Source: Vermamoeba vermiformis (taxonomy: Eukaryota; Tubulinea; Echinamoebida). Taken from it: 64,000 nucleotides of DNA. Location of the stretch: NCBI GenBank assembly GCA_045837725.1, contig JBEWZL010000163.1:186001-250000 (forward strand). The letters are read 5' to 3'. Under the pieces are notes generated by a model. That model saw nothing but the letters and a program-made list of their open reading frames with translations. It did no database searches and was not told where the DNA came from. This document shows, piece after piece, positions 44,258 through 55,522 of this stretch (its first letter is position 1; each line of letters begins with the position of its first letter). The translations under genes were made by a program, and so were the position numbers.

Positions 44258-44495
44258 ATGAAGAGCAGCTCGCGCCACTGCTCACTTTTTGTAAATAAAA
44301 ACAATTGGCAAACAATCGAAATCCGTACTTCAATTGTGTGCGTAATATTATCGTGATCTGCTACAAGTGAATCTGAATTATAATTAGATGGAGTTACAAG
44401 ACTCATTCGTATTTTTGGGTTTTATTTAATATGGTGACCTAACGGAGCCCCGCAATTATTTAACATTGTTTTTTTGAGTTGAAAAGAGTATTATT

Positions 44496-45110
44496 TTATT
44501 TGTCTTCGCCCTCTTCAGCCTCAGCCATTGCCTCTTCAGCGTCGTGAATATTGAAATATCTAAGTTGGTACGATTGTTTGCCAGTAGCAACGACGCGCAA
44601 CCAATCACGGAGCTGTTGTTTCTTCAAGTACTTCTTGATCAAGTATTTGAGGTATCTCTTTGAAAAGGGGGCTTGAGCAAGAACAGTGATCTTAGCCTTC
44701 TCGCGTTGGAGCTTGACAGACTCACCGAGAGCTCCAGCCTTTCCGTTAACCTTGATGTGTTGAGCGAGGAAGGTTTCCTATTAATTGTTAATTTATTTTG
44801 AATAAAGTTAAATAGTATTTCCATTATTAATTCATTATCCATTATAATTAATTAGACTGTTAATAATCAATAATAAAAATAATAATATCGGATCGAATAA
44901 AATAATAATTATAATTTCCCTTGTAATACTTACAAGACCAGCGGCATCGAAGATAGTATCTTCAACGGGCTTACCGCAATCGAGAACAAATTTCAAGGTT
45001 TGTTTCTTTCCCTTTTGGGTCTTCTTTACAACTTTCTAAATGCGATCAATAAAAATTAGCTACTAATATCCAAAGCATAGATTATCATCCGCACTTACAT
45101 TGGCGGGCAT
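44496..45110 (-). CDS. RPL22: 60S ribosomal protein eL22
   Basis: Three exons encode about 130 residues, the normal size. The first exon is only MPAN, splicing to [19 protein letters not shown] and then [15 protein letters not shown]. The last exon has [36 protein letters not shown] and [11 protein letters not shown], and ends in an acidic tail. eL22 sits on the outer 60S subunit near the exit tunnel. The stop overlaps a polyadenylation signal (ACAAATAAAA). Confidence 0.97.
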
Positions 45111-45433
45111 TTTAGATCTACTCTGTTCACTCAGTGCCGGAACTGGTAAGAAGAAAAGGGGAGATTGCACATAAGGACAACAAAAAACAAAAGTTAAAAT
45201 TAATAAAAAAATTGACCAATCAAATTAACTGGAAACAAAAATGAGCACAAACGGCAAGGAACGAATCAAATTGTCCGTACAACGTGTAATACACGTAATA
45301 CCACCATTCAATCATTCGAATTTATTTGGCAATTCGTTAATTGAGTTTAACAGATGCACGCGACGAAACGGTACGTCAATTTGTGTGAAGCAGGTGCAAA
45401 TTAATTTGAAGTATTCATTTACAAACGATTTAT
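45111..45433. other. Promoter region of RPL22, no clear gene
   Basis: About 320 bp lie between the RPL22 start and the FKBP15 stop. A plus-strand reading at 45241-45441 (MSTNGKERIKLSVQRVIHV) starts well but overlaps the FKBP15 3' end and resembles nothing I know; it might be a first exon of an unseen gene. I do not call it. Confidence 0.35.
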
Positions 45434-48400
45434 TTACTTGAACAAATCATCGTCATCGTCGAAGAGTGCGTTCTTCTTGGGCGTGGTTTTCTTAACGGGG
45501 ATCTTGCTGAACAGATCGTCATCATCGTCGTCGTCGAACAAGCTCTTCTTAGCAGACGAAGGACGGGAAGCAGGAGACTGTGCAACAGGTGTCTTGACTG
45601 GTTGTACTGGCAGCGAGTCTTCGAGCTTGTACTGCACTGACTCCTCTTCGTCTTTGTAGTCTTCAATCGAGTGCCCCTGTTGCACTTGAATGTGCTCGTC
45701 GCTCTCTTTGCTCTCATCAGCGTCCTTGTTCTCTGCACTCTGGCGCGAGGTGTCATCAGCAGCGACAGTTGCAACGTCCTTATTGACATCTGTAACAGCT
45801 GGTGAGTACCGTGACACAGTGTGTATGCTACACGACTTACCTGTTTCAAACACGTTGATCTCTTTGTCGTCGCTCTCCTTCGACTCCCCCTTGTCCTCGC
45901 TACTCTCCAAGGTACTCTGTTCCAAAGAGCTGGGTCGTTCTAACGTCGAGGCGAGCAGGTCGTTGTCGCGCTCACCGAATGTGGTGTCTTCAGAGCTCGG
46001 CAACATGCTGGCTTCGAGAGGATTGGCGCGCTCATCGGGCAGCGAGGAGTGTTCGAGTACGCTAGTGCCGTACTGCGAGGAGAGCATGGCCTGATCGAGC
46101 GAGGCCTTCAAGTCACCCTCCACTTCAATCACATCGTGCTTGGGCTCGTCATCGCGTGCCTCACTGCTGGACTGTGCACTCGACTCCTCGGCGTGTGAGG
46201 GCAGTGCAGATTGCTCCAATGTGTTGTCTGCACTCTTGGGCTCTGATTGGTCGAGTGTGGACTGATCGAGTGCTGATTGGTCAACAGACGAGTGCTCAAC
46301 GGCTGAGTGGTCGAGTGTGGACTGTTCCAGAGGTGATGGTTGGTCCTGCGCGGGCTGGTCACCAGCTGTGTGTTCCAAGGTAGATTGGTCGAGTGTGGAC
46401 TGTTCCAGAGTTGGTTGTTCCAATGTTGACTGTTCCAATGCCGATTGGTCCAAGGTAGATTGCTCTAGAGTTGGTTGTTCCAATGCGGATTGATCCAATG
46501 TCGATTGTTCTAATGCAGATTGTTCCAGGGGTGATGGCACCTCTTGCTTAGTCTCGACTTCCACGGCTGTGTGTCCCAACTCTGATTGCTCCAAGGTATC
46601 GTGCTGCACTTCACTGGTCTGTACAGGTGCGTGGACATCACTCGTGGCTGAGTGTGCCTCGTCTTGTGTTGCTGCACCATCCACCGGGGACTGCTCGTCA
46701 GTGGCCTGCTCACTGGTGGTGTGTTCACTCGCATCGACGTGTGGCACTGCAGTGTCGTCACTCACCGACTGAGCGGCAGTGTTGTTCACATGGCTCTCGT
46801 GCTGCTCTGTGACGGGACTCTGATCGACGGACTCGTGTGGCGTGTCCTCCACCGCACTGGACTCCTCGTGCACATTGGAGGATTCTTCAACATTCTCGTG
46901 CACATTGGAGGATTCTTCAACATTCTCGTGCATATTGGAGGGTTCTTCAACATTCTCGCTGACATCGAGCTCTTGCTGCTCTTTCTGACGCTGCAGCACT
47001 TCGAGGGTCGTTTGCACCACGACGCGCTTGATGGTCGAGAGCACTGAAGCAGTGTCGTACTCAGCCTGTTCGTCAAACTGCTGCGTCAAGTTGACGTAGA
47101 CGTTGTTCATGATGCTCTTGACGGCAGTGGTCATGTCTTCAGCACTGCGCTGTCGCTCGGCCTTGACTGCACGAGCGAGGCGTGCTTGCCACTGCTGATC
47201 AGTCGCGTGCTCCGTGCTCACTGGGGCACTGACTGCACTGGGCACGGCAGCGAGTTGTTCTTGCAACTGTCGCACTGTGTCTTGCAGCTGCGCTACCTTG
47301 TGCTGCTCGTGCGCGCGCTGCTCATTGAGACTCTGCAGCTGTGTCTCGTACTCGTCCACGGTCTGCGCGAGCTTTTGACGACTCTCAGCCTCGCGACTAG
47401 CCAGCACAGCTTGCCACTTGTGCTCGCACTCTTGTTCGACACGCTCCAGCTGTTCTTTGCTCAGTGTGCCACTCGCCGTGCGCTCTTTCTTGAGTGTGGC
47501 ACGCAGCTCTTCAATCTGCATCTCGAGGCTGCTCTTCTCCTCGTCAAACGCACTCTCGCGCTTCTTGATCTCGGTGATGTACTTGCGCTTGTTCTCCTCC
47601 ACCAGCTTCACGGTGCGCTGATGATTGTCGCGCTCTTCTTCGAGCTCCGCTTTGAGTGCGTCGAGCTCTTGTTGCACACTCTTGACGCGCATCTGCTCCT
47701 CGCGTATCTTGAGCTCGTACTTCTTGTGCTCGCTGCTCAGCGCGGCCACGGTGCTCTTCAGTGACTCGCGCTCAATGCTCTCACGTTCGCGCTCATCGGT
47801 CAGTGCGCGCACTTGATCCTCCAAGCTCTGTTGCGTGCGCTTCATGTTCTGCACCTTGCGCGCTGCAGCTTCAATGGTCTCATTCGCACTCGCCAAGTCC
47901 TCTTCGACCTTGGTCTTCTCCTGCACAGGTGGTCAATGCACTCGTCGCTGTGATGCGGACACTTACCGATTGCAGCTGCAAGATCTCGCGCTGCAGCTTG
48001 TTCTTCTCCTGCACGCTGAGCTGCAGGTCTTGTTGCAGTCGCGTTCTCTCCTCGCGCACCTGATCCAGTTGTTGCAGTTGCACGCGCTCTTGACTGAACT
48101 TGCTGTTCTCATCCACCACGCGCTGATTGCGCTCGTGCAGCTGATTGATGTTCTCGCGCAGCAGTGTCACGTGACGACTCTTCTCTTCCACATCTACGGT
48201 GAGACGTTCATTCTCGAGCACAATCTTCTGAATCAGATCGAGCAGATTGCGCGGTGTGAAGCCTCCAATGTCACGTCCGCGCTGTGGTGCGTCAATCTTG
48301 TCGCTCAACTGCTCCAGCTTGGTGCTCATGGTGTCAATCTTGCTCTTCAGCTCCACTTTGTACTGGCGCTCGTCCACCAGCAGCTGCACCATCTCTGTGG

Positions 48401-50073
48401 TTGACAGCGCGGCTTGTGGCTGTGGCATGAGCATGGAGGGATTGGGAGGCTGTTGCATGGCATAGGGGCTCATGGCGTTGTTCATGTGCGCGTACATGGG
48501 CGCTTGAGCACTGTACTGCGAGGAGAGCACCATTTGATTGCCGTGCTGCGCGCCAGGCATGTTGGTCATGGCGAGTGGTGCCGCAGCTTGCAGGGGTGCA
48601 GTGTGATACATGGGCTGCGGTGGTGTGGGGGCGAGGAGGGGCTGTGCGGGGCTCACATAGGGCTGTGGTGCCGGCACACTGCTCGCTTCTGGCTGCACGA
48701 CACTCTGTGGCTCTGCACTGATTGTCGCACTGCTGTGTGGCGGTGAGGAACTGACAGGTGTCACGGGCTTGGCGGTCATGGTGGGCACTCCTAATTTGGA
48801 AATGCGTTCCATGAGCTTGGACTTGGCCTTGTCCTCCGTGCTGCTCTCGGTGGCAGTGGGCGAGGACGAGAGCACATCCACACTGGGCAGCGAGGGCAGC
48901 GGTGCTTGTTCTTCACTCGCGGCACTGCTCTCCACGCGTGTCTCGCTCACACTGCTCGTGCCGGACTTCTTCATCTTCTCCAACTCCACCACGAACACCA
49001 GCGTCATGTGCGCAGTCACGTGGGGTGCCAGGCCCTTGTCCCCGTACCCGAGTGCTGCAGGCAGTACTAACACACGGCGTTGTCCGCGCTTCATGCCCAA
49101 CACACCGCGATCGAGTCCCGCGAGCACGGAGCCCTTGCCGACTTCGAATCGGAGTGGTCGCTCTTTGTCCGTGTTGCTCTCGTACTTGGTGCCAATCTTG
49201 TTCTGCGCACTGGTCCACGCACTGTAGCGCAGACCCACCAAGTCCCCAGCTTCAATCGCGTGTCCCTTGGCCGGCACAATCAAGTCCAGCACACCGAGTC
49301 CCTCGCTCTTGGCAGCACACCACTGCGCGAGGGCGAGTTGTGCACTCAGTGCCTCGCACTCATCGCGTGTGGGGAAGTGAATGGCCCAGGACTGCGCGGC
49401 ATCGTCCGTCAACTGGCCCCAGTGCTCATTGCCCTGCAACGTGACAGTCCACTTGAGCTCGCTGGTGAGGGTCGTGGTGGTGATGGGCTTTTGCGGCGTG
49501 TAGTAGAGCAGCAGCGTCCACTTGTTGCTGGCCTGGTGCTGCAACACTGCTGCTCCTACCTTGCCGAGGGGTGCTGGACTCTGCTTGCCTGCCTCGCTGT
49601 GCGGGGGGTGAGTATATGGCGAGTATAGGAGGGGTATGCTACGCACTATTTGAACAGCTGCACGCCTTGGAAGTAGATCACAGCCGGCTGTGTACTCGCA
49701 GCAGTGCTACTCGCAGGCTGCGGTGTGTTGCTGCCACCAGAGCCGCGACGTTGTGCGTCAGTGCTGCTGGGGGGCTTGGGTCGGTCGTATGTCAACTTCT
49801 CTTTCGGGGCTGGTCCTTCGCTCTTGAACACATCTGCGAGCTTCTTGCCTCCTTTAGCGCTGAAACGATCGTGTTAATAAATAATTAATTTCTTGCTGCT
49901 AAACTGTAATTAATTGAATTGATCGGAAGTGGATCGTCCAAACACTGCTGACAGAATTGATTGCCATCAACACAATAATCATTATATGAATAGCGCATAA
50001 TAAATACACATTTTAAGTACCTCGAGAATAAGAAATCATCTTCATCGTCACCACCAGCACTTAAGAATGACAT
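45434..50073 (-). CDS. FKBP15: FKBP15-like protein: PH-like, FKBP and long coiled-coil domains
   Basis: Five exons encode about 1,450 residues. The short first exon is MSFLSAGGDDEDDFLFSR. Exon 3 holds the FKBP15 N-terminal PH-like domain (GAAVLQHQASNKWTLLLYY, DDAAQSWAIHFPT). An FK506-binding domain follows (AGDLVGLRYSAW, LAGLDRGVLGMKRGQRRVLV), then a Pro/Met-rich linker. About 400 residues of coiled coil precede an acidic tail with LEQSTLDQSAL-type repeats. Each end of the protein has repeated DEDD or DDDDD runs. FKBP15 (WAFL) links early endosomes to actin in animals. The rotamase pocket aromatics are only partly kept, so activity is doubtful. Confidence 0.92.
46200..46560 (-). repeat. Degenerate minisatellite in FKBP15 encoding LEQSTLDQSA units
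   Basis: Units of 15-30 bp are built on TTGGTCCAA/TTGTTCCAA words and encode alternating LEQ(S/P)(A/T)L and LDQS(A/T)L. More than fifteen partial units lie in tandem. The repeat sits in the acidic, disordered C-terminal region and likely varies in copy number. Confidence 0.8.
46862..46960 (-). repeat. Three-copy 30-bp tandem repeat in FKBP15
   Basis: The unit ATTCTCGTGCACATTGGAGG… (30 bp) is repeated three times with few changes and encodes NVEESSNVHE. The near-identity shows a recent local duplication. Confidence 0.85.
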
Positions 50074-50297
50074 TGTTGATCTAGTTTAACGTTAATTGCG
50101 AATGTACGCTCAATATTCATTTTCAAATAATGTACCTGCACTGATGGATGATCTCTTAGTGAATTAGACTAGATACTGGTTGATTGGAAAACTCTTCTCA
50201 AATTTACACAACAAGTGGAGATTTCGCGACACGTGTCCGGTACAATGGCGAATATCCACAAAGCAGTATACAGAGCTAATTACATCGTTAGGGGGGT

Positions 50298-51685
50298 TTA
50301 TTTCTTCTTTTTCTTGCCCGATAATAGCGAGGCAAAAATACTATTTACATCTTTGGGTTGGATCTGCGCCTTAACTGGTGCGGGGCGAGGAGGGGTGGCT
50401 GGCTTGGACTTTATAGGTTTTGTATTATGTGGAGGTGATAATACAGCTGCTGAGGTAGGTTCCGCTGAGCTGTGTTTTACTTTCTTCTTTTTAACCACAT
50501 CCGTACGCGGTGTATTAGCAGTGCTACTGTTGACTTTCATATGCTCTGTGGCCTCGTCGACTTCATCGTCTTCTCTCTTTCGCTTAACACCGCGTCCGGG
50601 CGATGGCATTGATTCACTGAACGACCGTTCACTGAACGACGCAGTGGTGACAGGCGGTGAAGTGCCCACTGTCTCGCCCATATCTTCGTCGTCATTGGTC
50701 AGAGTGCGCAGACTCCTGTGCAGTTCATTGACAGCTGTCTCTTTGACTTGACGTGTCTCAGCCTCGCTTGCAGTACTCTGAGTGACACGTGTCAACAACT
50801 GATCGAACTGCTTCTTCTTTTTTTTCTTTTTTTGGACATTGTTCGCCGCTACGTGCAATGAGCTCGGCAACGGACCAATCAGCTGCTTGTACAGTTTGAC
50901 GCGTGTCATCAAGTCACTCTCGCGTGTCAGCAGCGCGTCATGATCGGAAGTGACACGTGTCACAATCAAGTCGTAGAGCAGCGTCACGTGATGCATGAGC
51001 TTGTGATGCAGATTGTAGAAGCGCGCGAGACAGGTGATGAATGCGAGTGAGAGGGCCATGAAGTAGGTCTCTTCGAGCTGATGCGCGAACAAGCTGTGCA
51101 GCGTGAGTATAGTGAGACTACAATGCTAGTCATTGGGGACGTACTCGTAGGCCGAGAGAATGTACTCGTTGAGCTCGGTGAGGTACAGCGTGAGGCCGTA
51201 CAGCTTGTACAGCACGTACAGCGCGCAATGCTCCCACGTACTGCGCGGGGTGGGACTGAGACTAGGCGTGAGTTATACCACATCCTGCTGATTTTACATA
51301 GTTATATACTCACTTGGTGCTCAGGGCTTCTTCGCTGGTCGGAAATGTGGCTTTAATCCACGCAATGAGGTCACTTATATCAACTGCGCGTATTCTTTTT
51401 AATATCTGAAGCTAAATATTAATTATTTTTGAATTTTAATGGGCAGATCCAACCCACCTGTTGAACGCGCTTATAATATCGAGCACGTTGATGCTGATTT
51501 TTATTCTTATAAATCATGCGCTCTAACAGCACTGTTTCTGCTGCGTAGAATGGTTTGATCAGATCCGCGATCTTCAGCAGTTGCTTGACTGGCGTAATAT
51601 CAGTGTAGGCCCACTTGCCCTTGAAGAACAATGTATTGTCATTCTTATCGCGTAATATTGCTTTCAAAATCGTGTATTGGTTCAT
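50298..51685 (-). CDS. NEPRO-like nucleolar protein
   Basis: About five exons encode roughly 420 residues. The start MNQYTILKAILRDKNDN leads to LLERMIYKNKNQHQRARYY, which resembles the VLERxxYKNxNQ motif of nucleolus and neural progenitor protein (NEPRO, C3orf17). Helical sequence follows (YVLYKLYGLTLYLTELNEYI), then a basic linker (KKKKKKKQFDQ) and a Lys-rich nucleolar tail. NEPRO is tied to rRNA processing and RNase MRP. The exons contain TGACACGTGTCA at 50783 and 50951 and a pair of TTCACTGAA words 15 bp apart at 50613. The stop overlaps AATAAA. The family call rests on one motif and the general layout. Confidence 0.6.
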
Positions 51686-51768
51686 CAGATCGCACGAAAT
51701 AAAATGACTCTGCTCTGGCTCCGCTTTTCAATTTCAACCCAAGAACAGTTACAACACCTGGTTGCAAT
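51686..51768. promoter_or_regulatory. 83-bp shared promoter of the NEPRO-like gene and MALSU1
   Basis: The two start codons point away from each other with 83 bp between them. It holds no TATA box that I can see and contains a CACCTGGTTGCAA patch. Both products are predicted to serve ribosome production, which would suit joint control; this is inferred from spacing. Confidence 0.55.
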
Positions 51769-53091
51769 ATGTTCCAATCGCTAATTACAAACACAAGCAG
51801 GCGTGTATATAATCACATACAGCGCACAAACTGCTCAGATCGCACGCTGAGTTCAATAATTCGCGGAGCAAATTACAAATTATCAAAATCAACACAATCT
51901 ATTTTTTCAAATAACTGCACAAGGTAATTAATTAATCTATATTAATGTTCAATTTTTCCAATTTTTTGCATTTTTATGTTTTTCAAACTGGATCTGGATC
52001 TGACATGCGCACAGGACAAATTACCACACATCACTATTTTCACAAAAGAGCAAAAAGAAGAAGACGCGACTAGACGATGCCGCGACAGACGACGGAGTAC
52101 TGGAGCTCGGTCGTTACGAGCGCAATGAGCAGGGCGAGTGGGTGCGCAAAGTGGTGCAGCGCAAGGCCTCGAGTGCCGTGCTGAGTCCCGAACTCGCCGC
52201 TGACATCTCCGAAGTGCTCGACCAGGACATTGATGGCCTCGACACCGCGCCTGTCCGAGACCAGCCAAGTAACAAGAGCAGCAAGACAGCTGTCAAACGT
52301 GTCAAAGAGCCGAAGCTGAAGAAGAAGAGCAAGGTGCAGAGCAAGAAATCAGTGCGCGACAAGACGTACACATTGACCAAGGACGACAAGGCCGCACTCG
52401 CGCAGTACACAGACCTCATCGACGAGAGTGACTTCAAGCCCGAGACACCGCGCGAGATACGCGCCCCGTCCGAGAGCCACGAAGAGACTGAGCGCGCAGT
52501 GTCCCAAGTGGTGGAGTGGCTCAAGAACGAGAAGATGACTGATCTGTGCGCGATTGATCTGCGCGTCAAGACTGACTGGGCACGCTTCATGGTGATTGCC
52601 ACTGCCATGAGTGAGCGACACAACCGCGCTTCAGCCGAGTCCGTGGCACACAAGGTACGGTAGCTGTCAGTGAATACACGCGTGCTAACACCACTGCACA
52701 GCTCGGTCAAATGCGCGGCAAGAGCTACACCGTGCACACAGGCGGCGAAGACAATTGGCTGATCGTGTTCACGGGAGACATGGTGATTGAGCTGTTCACT
52801 GAAGAGCGGCGCAAGTTCTACGACATTGAACGGCTGTGGGTGCTGAAGCGACCGATCGAAGAGGAGATGGACATTGACCCCGATGATCTCGTGCGCTTTC
52901 AGTTCGACGAAGAGGACGGCATGTACGACGATGAAGTGCGCGCCAAGATTGCCGCTGAACGTCGTGCGCGCGGTGAAGTGGTGGAAGAGGCCGTGGCGGT
53001 GAGTGAGCCCGAGAGCGAGGTGCCTGTCATTCCGTACAGCAGTCGTGACGACGCGACACTGGACAAGAAGAGCAAGAAGAAGCGCAAATAA
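51769..53091 (+). CDS. MALSU1: MALSU1 / RsfS (Iojap) mitochondrial ribosome assembly factor
   Basis: Three exons encode about 380 residues. The first exon (MFQSLITNTSRRVYNHIQRT) is an Arg-rich, acid-free mitochondrial targeting peptide. It joins in frame to a Lys-rich linker. The RsfS domain follows: VVEWLKNEKMTDLCAIDLRVKTDWARFMVIATAMSERH, then GGEDNWLIVFTGDMVIELF and FYDIERLWVL. RsfS/MALSU1 binds uL14 and blocks joining with the small subunit until the large one is ready. It is longer than human MALSU1 (234 residues) because of the linker and an acidic/Lys-rich tail. The stop overlaps AATAAA. Confidence 0.92.
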
Positions 53092-53168
53092 ACTGCACTG
53101 TGCACTAGAGCTGACGTTATTTACATGAGCTGTACATGGGAGTGCAGGACAGGGCAGGCATGGCACTG

Positions 53169-54149
53169 TTACAAGTGAGTGCGCACCGAGTACTGCTTGC
53201 CCAAGAACTCGCCTTCGAATGTGCCGAACAGGATGTCCAAGTGCACAAAGGGGAAGCAGTAGTTGCAGCGTGTCTTGAGGTGATGCAAGTCTGTTGCTAT
53301 AATTAGCTCGTGCTGTCACACATGTCACGTGACACCTACCGTGGTGCGTCGTGTCGTACAGTCCTGGCACCGCGAATTTGACGCCGCAGTGATCCAAGAC
53401 ACCAGTGAGGCCCATGAGCAGCATATAGAACACGAATGAATAGCTGTGCATGGGTATCACAAACGGTGCGCTGTACAGTATGCAGTAGTAGCCGAATGCT
53501 TCCAGAGGGTGGATGTACATGTCATCGAAGGGCTCGGGACTCTGTGACGCGTCAGTACAACACAACGACTACCGCATCAAGGTATACCTTGTAGTAGTGA
53601 TGCAGCTTGTGGAATCGTTTGTAGAACCACGGCAAGTGCATCATACGGTGCCAGGCATACTCCACCACGCACTGCCACACCACGGGCAGCAGAGTGGATG
53701 TGACGATCAATTCTGACCAGGAGTGCCCTTCAGTGCTCCAGTACATCTTAGTCTTGCCCATCATTATCATCTACAAAGGCATCGTAAAATAAATTGATGC
53801 GCGACTCAGCCTCTCCTTCGCTTACCTGCATAGTGAATGCCATAGCTAGAGAGGCTTGAAATAAATTAATAGACGCTAATATATGATGATCTGGTGCGCG
53901 TCCTTCTTTAGACCAGTGAGCCATAATTGGGCTGGCAGATCCGACATTTTTGTTATTTTTTGGTTGTGTTTTCCACGAGAGCTTTGAAGGCTGATTCGGA
54001 TCTGAATATTTATAATAATATATTCGCAGTGCTAGGGACATGACATGGTAGCCGATCGCAATCGCGAAAACTGACGCGGATCTTGTTAACAAAATTGCTC
54101 AGTCAAATACGGTGAACTTACAAGATGCTATTGACTGCCAATACAACAT
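53169..54149 (-). CDS. Sterol desaturase / fatty acid hydroxylase family enzyme
   Basis: Four exons encode about 285 residues. The first exon (MLYWQSIAS) splices in frame to FFAIAIGYHVMSLALRIYYY, the first membrane helix. The three histidine clusters are HRMMH, HKLHH and DLHHLKTRCN, binding a di-iron centre. The clusters are embedded in LPWFYKRFHKLHHYYKSPEPF and IHPLEAFGYY. By family it oxidises a sterol or a fatty acyl or alkyl lipid in the ER; the substrate cannot be read from sequence. A CACGTG and a TGCTGTCACACATGTCACG patch lie in an intron. It is head-to-head with the SANT gene. Confidence 0.9.
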
Positions 54150-54297
54150 CTTCGTGTGGCTCTGCTTAGCATGAACTAAATTATCTCCGTGCCGTCCAGC
54201 CGTGAAATTTAGTTTTTTGCCCGCCTTTTATTTCCAAAATTCAAATTCCTCCTTGTGACAGTTGTGACGAGCACTGCGCAGAACGAGACCAGTAGTG

Positions 54298-55436
54298 ATG
54301 AGCAGACGTAACTTAGTGAAGAGTGCCGATAGCCCTTCCTTGTGGAACTGCACACTCTCTCCTGGCTGGAAGCGAGAGGAGTCGCAGATCTTGAGATTGG
54401 CGCTGATGAAGTTCGGAGTAGGTCGTTGGAACAAGATTATAGAGAGTGGTTGCTTGCCTGGCAAGAACCCTGCACAGATGTGTTTGCAGACACAACGCTT
54501 GTTGGGCCAGCAGTCGATCGGAGGTAAATATTAAAATTAAAATAAAGCTTAATTATCAAACGACTAATTCGCTAATATTACGCATCCATAAGTATGTACT
54601 AACTATATAATGCAGAGTTTATGGGCCTGCACTTGGATACAAATGAAGTGTACACGGTCAATCAAGCGAAAACTGGTCAGACTTGGAAGAACGGCGTGAT
54701 TATCAACACTGGCAGTATCCTTGCCATACATATATTTATAGCTATCCTATTAGTGCCATGTGTTGTCTATTTTCTTTGACTTGTTGACAGAAAACCCAAC
54801 GATTGAAGAGCGCAACAAGAAGATCGCAGAGAACAAAGAAAAGTAAGTGATTGAGGATAGTGGATGCTAGAGTATATATGTAATGCGTCGTTGTATCAGA
54901 TACGGCCTCAGCAAAGAAGATATTGACGCGATCGAACTCCCCGATCGACGTGCCGAGTACAACAAAGAGAACGACGTCGCTCAAGCACACAGCAGACTGC
55001 AAATGTTGCGCGATCGACTCAAGTACTTGAAGCAAGTGTATCGCGAGCGCACAGGCGAGAGTGACTTGGAGGACGACGATGTCAGCACGAGCAGCAAGCC
55101 CTCCGTCAGCTCGAAGCCCTCTGTGAGCTCCAAAGCTGACAGTACCAAGCCTGCTATGAAAAAGAAGCCTGTTCCTGCACCTAAGAAGAAAGCTGCGGCT
55201 AAGAATGGCGCTAGTAACGGCAAGAAGAGAAAGAAGCCCAGCGGCGATGATGTGCCTCTGGATCCCGAGACTGGCGAGCCCATTGATTACGACCCTGCTG
55301 ACTTTGCATCGGATCAAGAGCCTGCTTCAGATGACGATTTTGAGGTAAGTCGCGATCATTGTATTGTAGTCACTGTCACTGCGAGCTAACAGCGTTACAG
55401 CCGAAGAAAAAGAAGAGAAAGACAGCCAAGAAGTAA
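54298..55436 (+). CDS. SANT/Myb-like nuclear protein, function unknown
   Basis: About five exons encode roughly 330 residues. The N-terminal SANT-like fold reads LSPGWKREESQILRLALMKFGVGRWNKII, with three spaced aromatics, followed by LPGKNPAQMCLQTQRLLGQQS, a well-conserved-looking block, and EFMGLHLDTNEVY. A helical segment (NPTIEERNKKIAENKEKYGL) leads into a Ser/Lys-rich disordered tail with SSKPSVSSKPSVSSK repeats. The C-terminus PKKKKRK is an SV40-type nuclear signal. It is likely a chromatin or transcription protein, but I cannot name a family. The stop overlaps AATAAA. Confidence 0.85.
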
Positions 55437-55522
55437 TAAACGACCATTCTATGTTGTATATAATAATACTGTTACTATTAAACGGAGAGTTGTATCATTC
55501 GCGAGTAGAATTAGAACTTTAT

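Noticed and set aside
45241-45441. Small plus-strand gene between RPL22 and FKBP15
   Set aside because: It overlaps the FKBP15 3' end, has no recognisable family, and could arise by chance; kept only as a note.
52114-53565. Long minus-strand open frame antisense to MALSU1 and the desaturase-family gene
   Set aside because: It crosses the introns and opposite strand of two solid genes; it stays open because of codon usage in the real gene.
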